DNA from: Triops longicaudatus
Lineage: Eukaryota; Arthropoda; Branchiopoda; Notostraca; Triopsidae
Length of the DNA stretch: 64,000 nucleotides
Reading direction: 5' to 3'
Assembly: GCA_022885665.1 (NCBI GenBank)
Contig: JAGQDJ010000040.1
Location: forward strand, 124,001-188,000
The notes under the pieces were generated by a model that saw only the letters and a list, made by a program, of their open reading frames with translations, was not told the origin of the DNA and made no database searches. Below are positions 59,814 through 64,000 of this stretch, piece after piece. A program made the translations under genes and the position numbers. How positions within the stretch are numbered: the first letter of the stretch is position 1; each line of letters begins with the position of its first letter.

Positions 59814-61259
59814 ATGTCAGAAGAAAGCTTTAAAGATTTGCTGAGGAGTGTCCAGTCGGACATTCACACTCTGTCCCTACTTGAAAAGCAGATTCCAGCA
59901 TGTGAAACGAAGAAACGGAAACCTCTTGCCGAAATTCAAGTAAATATTAATCAAAATGTTGCGTCCAGTCCAGAAAAACAAAAGCAACAGCTTCGAAGGC
60001 AGCGAGATGCAATCAGCAACTCTCCAGTATATTCCCCTGCAACTTTCATATCCAAGCAAGCTAAGCGACTCAGTCATCTGTCCAGCAAGCCTGTCGTTTT
60101 GAAAACTAATCATCGCTCCCATTACCCTAACTTAAAAGGCTCGAACTTCGAAGTAATGGCCTACCAAGTCATATCGTTAGCTGGCATTGCTTCGCGAATT
60201 CGTTTTTGCATTTTCTGTCCGTTGGTTTACCGAACAGAGATCAGCTTTCGAGTCCATTTGCTGTCGTCCCATCGGGACTTACTCAAACTTCTTATTGACA
60301 AGAAATACTCTGAATTTACCTATCAGTCTTGCCCTCTTTGTCCGGCCAAATTTTTCGTGCCAAACGCGTTAGTACAGCATCTGTTAGCCTTCCACCAGGA
60401 ACCTATTTTGGAGCAGTTAGTAGAGAACCGTTACCTTAGTATAGGACGGTGCCAATTCTGCAAAGTTGCGGTCACTTTTAAGCGTCTAAATGATTGGTTG
60501 TCCCATATGCAAATGTACCATTTGCCAGAATTCACTACTGTCCTGCTTATCATGGCCAATTACATGCGGATACAGTCTTCCAGTTCGATGGATTCCAGTA
60601 TAAAAACATTCCAAGCTTCAGCGGTTGTTTCACCGCGTTCGCAAACCCTGCTTTACCGCCCCCTGGAAGAAGTTACGCCACGTGTTTGCGAAGATCAAGA
60701 TAGCGTCTTGTATCGGAAGCCTATTCCCAATCATCTGATTACCAATGAAAATTATACCACAGTTACGGTTCGACATGTACCAGTTAAGCGCGAGTTACGC
60801 TTTAGCGTCCCTGAGGCTGTTCATCACGTCTACACTCCTGAAGGCTCGTCGAAAGAAAATCTTAGCAACGAATACCGACCCGAATTGGCTCTGTCACCCA
60901 TAAGAAAACTTAGTTTGGATTACAGTGTGGAAACACCGGAAAAGTGCACTTTTCTATGCAGCAGAAAACGAAAGCCTCGGATGCGGACCACAAAGGCGCC
61001 TACTTTGAAAACCTCTCCGATAAAGAAACACAGCCGACTCTATGACTTATTTCACACGTCATTATCTCCCCACAGTCCAAGCCTGATGTACCGCTGTGCA
61101 CTTTGTCGGACGCGCTTCAGGAGAAATGACGAATTACGAATTCATGTCCGGGCAGTCCATCCCGTAGGAAAAGTTAAGCCTGCTTATAGCTGTGGAGTTT
61201 GTTCGGCCCAATTCTATAGAAACCGCTTCTTGGTACGTCATTGCCAACAGCAGCATTAA
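59814..61259 (+). CDS. Single-exon C2H2 zinc-finger protein, possibly MEP-1-related
   Basis: An uninterrupted 481-residue frame from ATG 59814 to TAA at 61257-61259. The N-terminus is basic and Gln-rich (possible helix, KDLLRSVQSDIHTLSLLEKQ). Three C2H2-type fingers occupy about 138-245 (CIFCPLVYRTEISFRVHLLSSH; CPLCPAKFF..HLLAFH; CQFCKVAVTF..HMQMYH). A Ser/Thr-Pro-rich linker follows, and two more fingers lie at the extreme C-terminus (CALCRTRFRRNDELRIHVRAVH; CGVCSAQFYRNRFLVRHCQQQH). Wide, irregular finger spacing and the final paired fingers recall the MEP-1-like gene at 3290-9138. Having no intron in a window where most genes have many suggests a retroposed origin. Function is presumably nucleic-acid binding. 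Confidence 0.8.
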   Translation: MSEESFKDLLRSVQSDIHTLSLLEKQIPACETKKRKPLAEIQVNINQNVASSPEKQKQQLRRQRDAISNSPVYSPATFISKQAKRLSHLSSKPVVLKTNHRSHYPNLKGSNFEVMAYQVISLAGIASRIRFCIFCPLVYRTEISFRVHLLSSHRDLLKLLIDKKYSEFTYQSCPLCPAKFFVPNALVQHLLAFHQEPILEQLVENRYLSIGRCQFCKVAVTFKRLNDWLSHMQMYHLPEFTTVLLIMANYMRIQSSSSMDSSIKTFQASAVVSPRSQTLLYRPLEEVTPRVCEDQDSVLYRKPIPNHLITNENYTTVTVRHVPVKRELRFSVPEAVHHVYTPEGSSKENLSNEYRPELALSPIRKLSLDYSVETPEKCTFLCSRKRKPRMRTTKAPTLKTSPIKKHSRLYDLFHTSLSPHSPSLMYRCALCRTRFRRNDELRIHVRAVHPVGKVKPAYSCGVCSAQFYRNRFLVRHCQQQH

Positions 61260-64000
61260 AACCAAATGGTGTGTCATTTCTTAATTATGTGCGTTTAAGA
61301 ACGGAATAAGCCAAATATCCATTTTGTACTATACTAAAGTTTTTACTGCCTTAACGCTTACCATCCCTCTTTTATTATTGTCTGCTTTACGAGCTTACTA
61401 AACTGTCAAGGAACTTAGATTTCAATTAATTTTTTCACGATTTTTATGCAATACAATGGAATAACTATAAAAAAGTGTCTTATATTTGGCTCATGATGGG
61501 ATCCTTCTATTTGTTGTGCAAGTGGACTGGACAAATAGTACAGGAGTTTTGAGTAACTTTTAACATTTTTGCGCTTCTCCAATAATTAATCACTGCGCAC
61601 AATTAACTTTTATCCGAAATTGTGTAACCTCTAGACGCCAGCGTATCACCGTTCACTATTGAGTCGGTGCAAGCTCGGAATAGAACGAAGATAAACGGTC
61701 AACTAGCCTTAAGCCTAGAAGACCCTCATTTGTTACAATTGGGTAAGCGTTGGGTCAGAAGTAACGTGTTTCTCTGTAAGAAAATTTGCCCATTAAATTT
61801 TTTATGACGATGTAATTGTATTGTACAGATAATTTATAGTTACAAGCTGCGTCAATATTGGAACATTCTAGCTTCGTCTATGTTAGTAACTCATGTTAAG
61901 AAAAGTTTGGTTAAAAGTGAAAATGCAACGAGTGCAGTGGCGCCTTTTTCAAACGCGGTAGTGAAAAATCTAATTTGGTTATTATGACACGTTCGAGGTA
62001 TTAAGCGACAGTATCAAATAATAACTTACGTCCATTTCAGTTTTCTTTACGTTTTTGAAACACAGAAGGATACACACGAACTCTTTGAGCTTGTGGTGGT
62101 TTTCCTTACACGTTTTGGATTTCAAAACATATTAAGCCTTGGACCGTTGCCATTTTTGTCGATTTATTCCCCGTGGACGAGAAAGTAGCTGTCAATCGGA
62201 TGAAAGTGAAAGTCGGATCGAAGCATCTGTCTAGCTTTCAATGACTCCTCTAAACAACCGTGAAACTAAGATGTCTAGACTATTGCAATATTTCTTTTCG
62301 TAATTTTTTTAGGCGTCAGTTGTAAACTTTACGAGGAAAAAAGTGACACATTAAGAAAATCAATAAAATCAGTTTTTATTTAATTTGTTAAACAATTTTT
62401 TATCTTTTTATATGAATCTCATTCAATGGCTGCCTTGCGGTAGTGCCCCGCTTAATTTCGTGGGATTGGACCGGACGACTACTATGAATTTTTGCGAAGC
62501 ATGAAAAAAAAAACTGAGTTGCCTACTAGCATGCAAAGAAACACGAAATTCAAGAAACTATTTTTATTTTTAAAATATACTTGTACTAGAACCTAAAGAG
62601 TGAATATTTCGCCCCCTTTCTCAAACAAAATCCTCATAAAACGTCGTGTAACGTATGTGAAGTGTAGTTCATACAGATTATCTTTCAAGTCATATATATG
62701 ACCCCCTGGGGTATCCATGAATCTGCGAATTGCTTCTACCGCCCTAACGGTGAAAGGGCTCGACTAACGAATTTTTTTACCCCCATAGAGTTAATACGTA
62801 CATGTCCTGTGTGTTTCCCCCTGTGACCAACGTCGCTGACGCCTGTTGTGTTGTCAGTGTAAGCAATGCGTTATTTACGTCGTATTTCACTGTTATATGC
62901 ACTGTCAAACTTATGGGGTTGGTGTTTTACACCTCCCCTATTCGGCTAAAGGATTACGTTCGAATAAGTGTTCAGTCGAAACATTTCTTGAAATTGTCGA
63001 CGGCTTCGTATATTTAATCGTGTTATGATAAAAAAGGCTCATTGGTCGAGTGCTTCGTCTTAAGAATGTGTATGTATCAATACGTAAATTTTGTTCTTTG
63101 CGCCAAATTGAGGATAAAGTAGGTCGAGACTATTATTTGGTATTTAGAGGAATTTTTTATGATCTTGCAGCTTTCTAGTTACTGTTTCTAACCAGGAAAT
63201 GAAAACTGTAGAAAGCCCCAATCATCACAGCAACTTCCAGTTTAAGGGCATTCTAGAAGATATTGACAGGTTCAATATTCACGCACGGTGTGTGAAGTAC
63301 ATTGCCGTTATAAAGTAATCGAAAGGCGAACATTTTTCGCGGGTACAAAGAGCAAGAATGGTTGCTTGAAAAGTGCGGTAGATAAATCTCTAAACAAGTC
63401 AGGCACCTGCCAAGGGGCTGGAAGGCTGGTTTCCTTGCGCACCCTTTAACCATTTAGGCATTCTAGCCAAGATAATTTGGCAGGGTCGTCTTGCCCCGAA
63501 AACTTAAAAATAGGAGCTCTTTAAGGCTATACTCTCAAACTCACACGAATTGTCTTGCACCCCCTGTTGCAGCTTCGGATTTGACGTCATGGAGGTGTCA
63601 CACTGGATCGTCTACAACTGTAACCTGCCAGGTCGTTCAGGAGAACGAATTCTGTTCTATTTAAAACTCAGGCTACGGACAAATAAGGCTCTTTTTCGTT
63701 ATTTGTATTGGTTTAAATGCTGTATGATACCAGTAGAGTTTCAACAAATGCAAATACCGAACAAATACGTGCCACGGGTATAAGGAAGACTAAGGTTTCA
63801 ACGACGGTTCATTACCGTTCAGTATTTACAATATGCTTCACCAAGCTTTAAAGGGAATGGGAATCAATTCTGGCTTTGCTACGAAGTAGGAGAGCAAAAG
63901 GATTTTCCAGGCTGTGGGGAAGGACATTTGCATTTCTAAACCAAAACTGAAGAAGAGAATTTACGTGCGTAAGTTTTCGTGTGGGCTGAATAGGTGTTAA
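61260..64000. other. Right-hand flank with no supported gene
   Basis: About 2.7 kb of AT-rich sequence. Frames at 62802-63028, 63253-63453 and 63550-63783 are short, lack good start context and resemble no family I know. No poly(A) signal close to the zinc-finger stop was identified. Confidence 0.45.

Noticed and set aside
1..64000. Search for CRISPR arrays, bacterial operons or integrated viral genes
   Set aside because: The sequence is intron-rich animal DNA; no regularly spaced direct repeats or viral replication or capsid frames were seen.

Overview
The window is nuclear DNA from a protostome animal, almost certainly an arthropod. The reading frames are broken by GT-AG introns. It carries an ionotropic chemosensory-type glutamate receptor, a MEP-1 zinc-finger protein and an HLX/H2.0 homeobox gene. 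The genome is compact: most introns are 40-110 bp (the smallest seen is 40 bp) and neighbouring genes are often 0.3-2 kb apart. I cannot tell which arthropod group it is; short introns and about 40% GC would fit several crustacean or mite lineages. All gene models were spliced by eye from reading frames, GT/AG sites and family similarity, and every complete model closes in frame over the listed exons.

Layout. 1-1274: C-terminal end of RME-8/DNAJC13 (+). 3290-9138: MEP-1-like zinc-finger chromatin protein (+), with E-box (CACGTGAC) and YY1-like sites upstream and a hAT-like MITE in its large intron. 10626-15591: anillin (+). 15902-17080: cytosolic 5'-nucleotidase III (-), tail to tail with anillin and head to head with 17762-21463, a secretory-pathway Ca/Mn ATPase (+). 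21464-24689: repeat-rich spacer with a second MITE, a tRNA-like element and a degenerate tandem repeat. 24690-26388: APMAP/strictosidine-synthase-like propeller protein (-). 26896-27754: HLX homeobox gene (+). 29126-38132: three secreted-protein genes on + (called A, B and C here). 40226-41580: RNA polymerase I RPA34/PAF49-like subunit (-). 43114-50087: p120/delta-catenin (-). 56283-59220: ionotropic receptor (-), head to head with a single-exon five-finger zinc-finger gene at 59814-61259 (+). The rest has no gene I can support.

The most interesting part is the A/B/C cluster. The three proteins look unrelated over most of their length, yet each has a signal peptide and ends with the same C-x5-C ... 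C-x6-C cysteine frame. B and C have exactly the same spacing between the two cysteine pairs, share AGYA and DAG-R-GR-G-DCS motifs, and are split by an intron of the same phase at the same residue. A carries an insertion with a furin-type RKRR site between the pairs. I read this as a locally duplicated, fast-diverging secreted family of unknown function.

The housekeeping genes (endosomal co-chaperone, Golgi calcium pump, cytokinesis scaffold, nucleotidase, Pol I subunit, adherens-junction catenin) do not form a pathway; their proximity reflects genome compactness.
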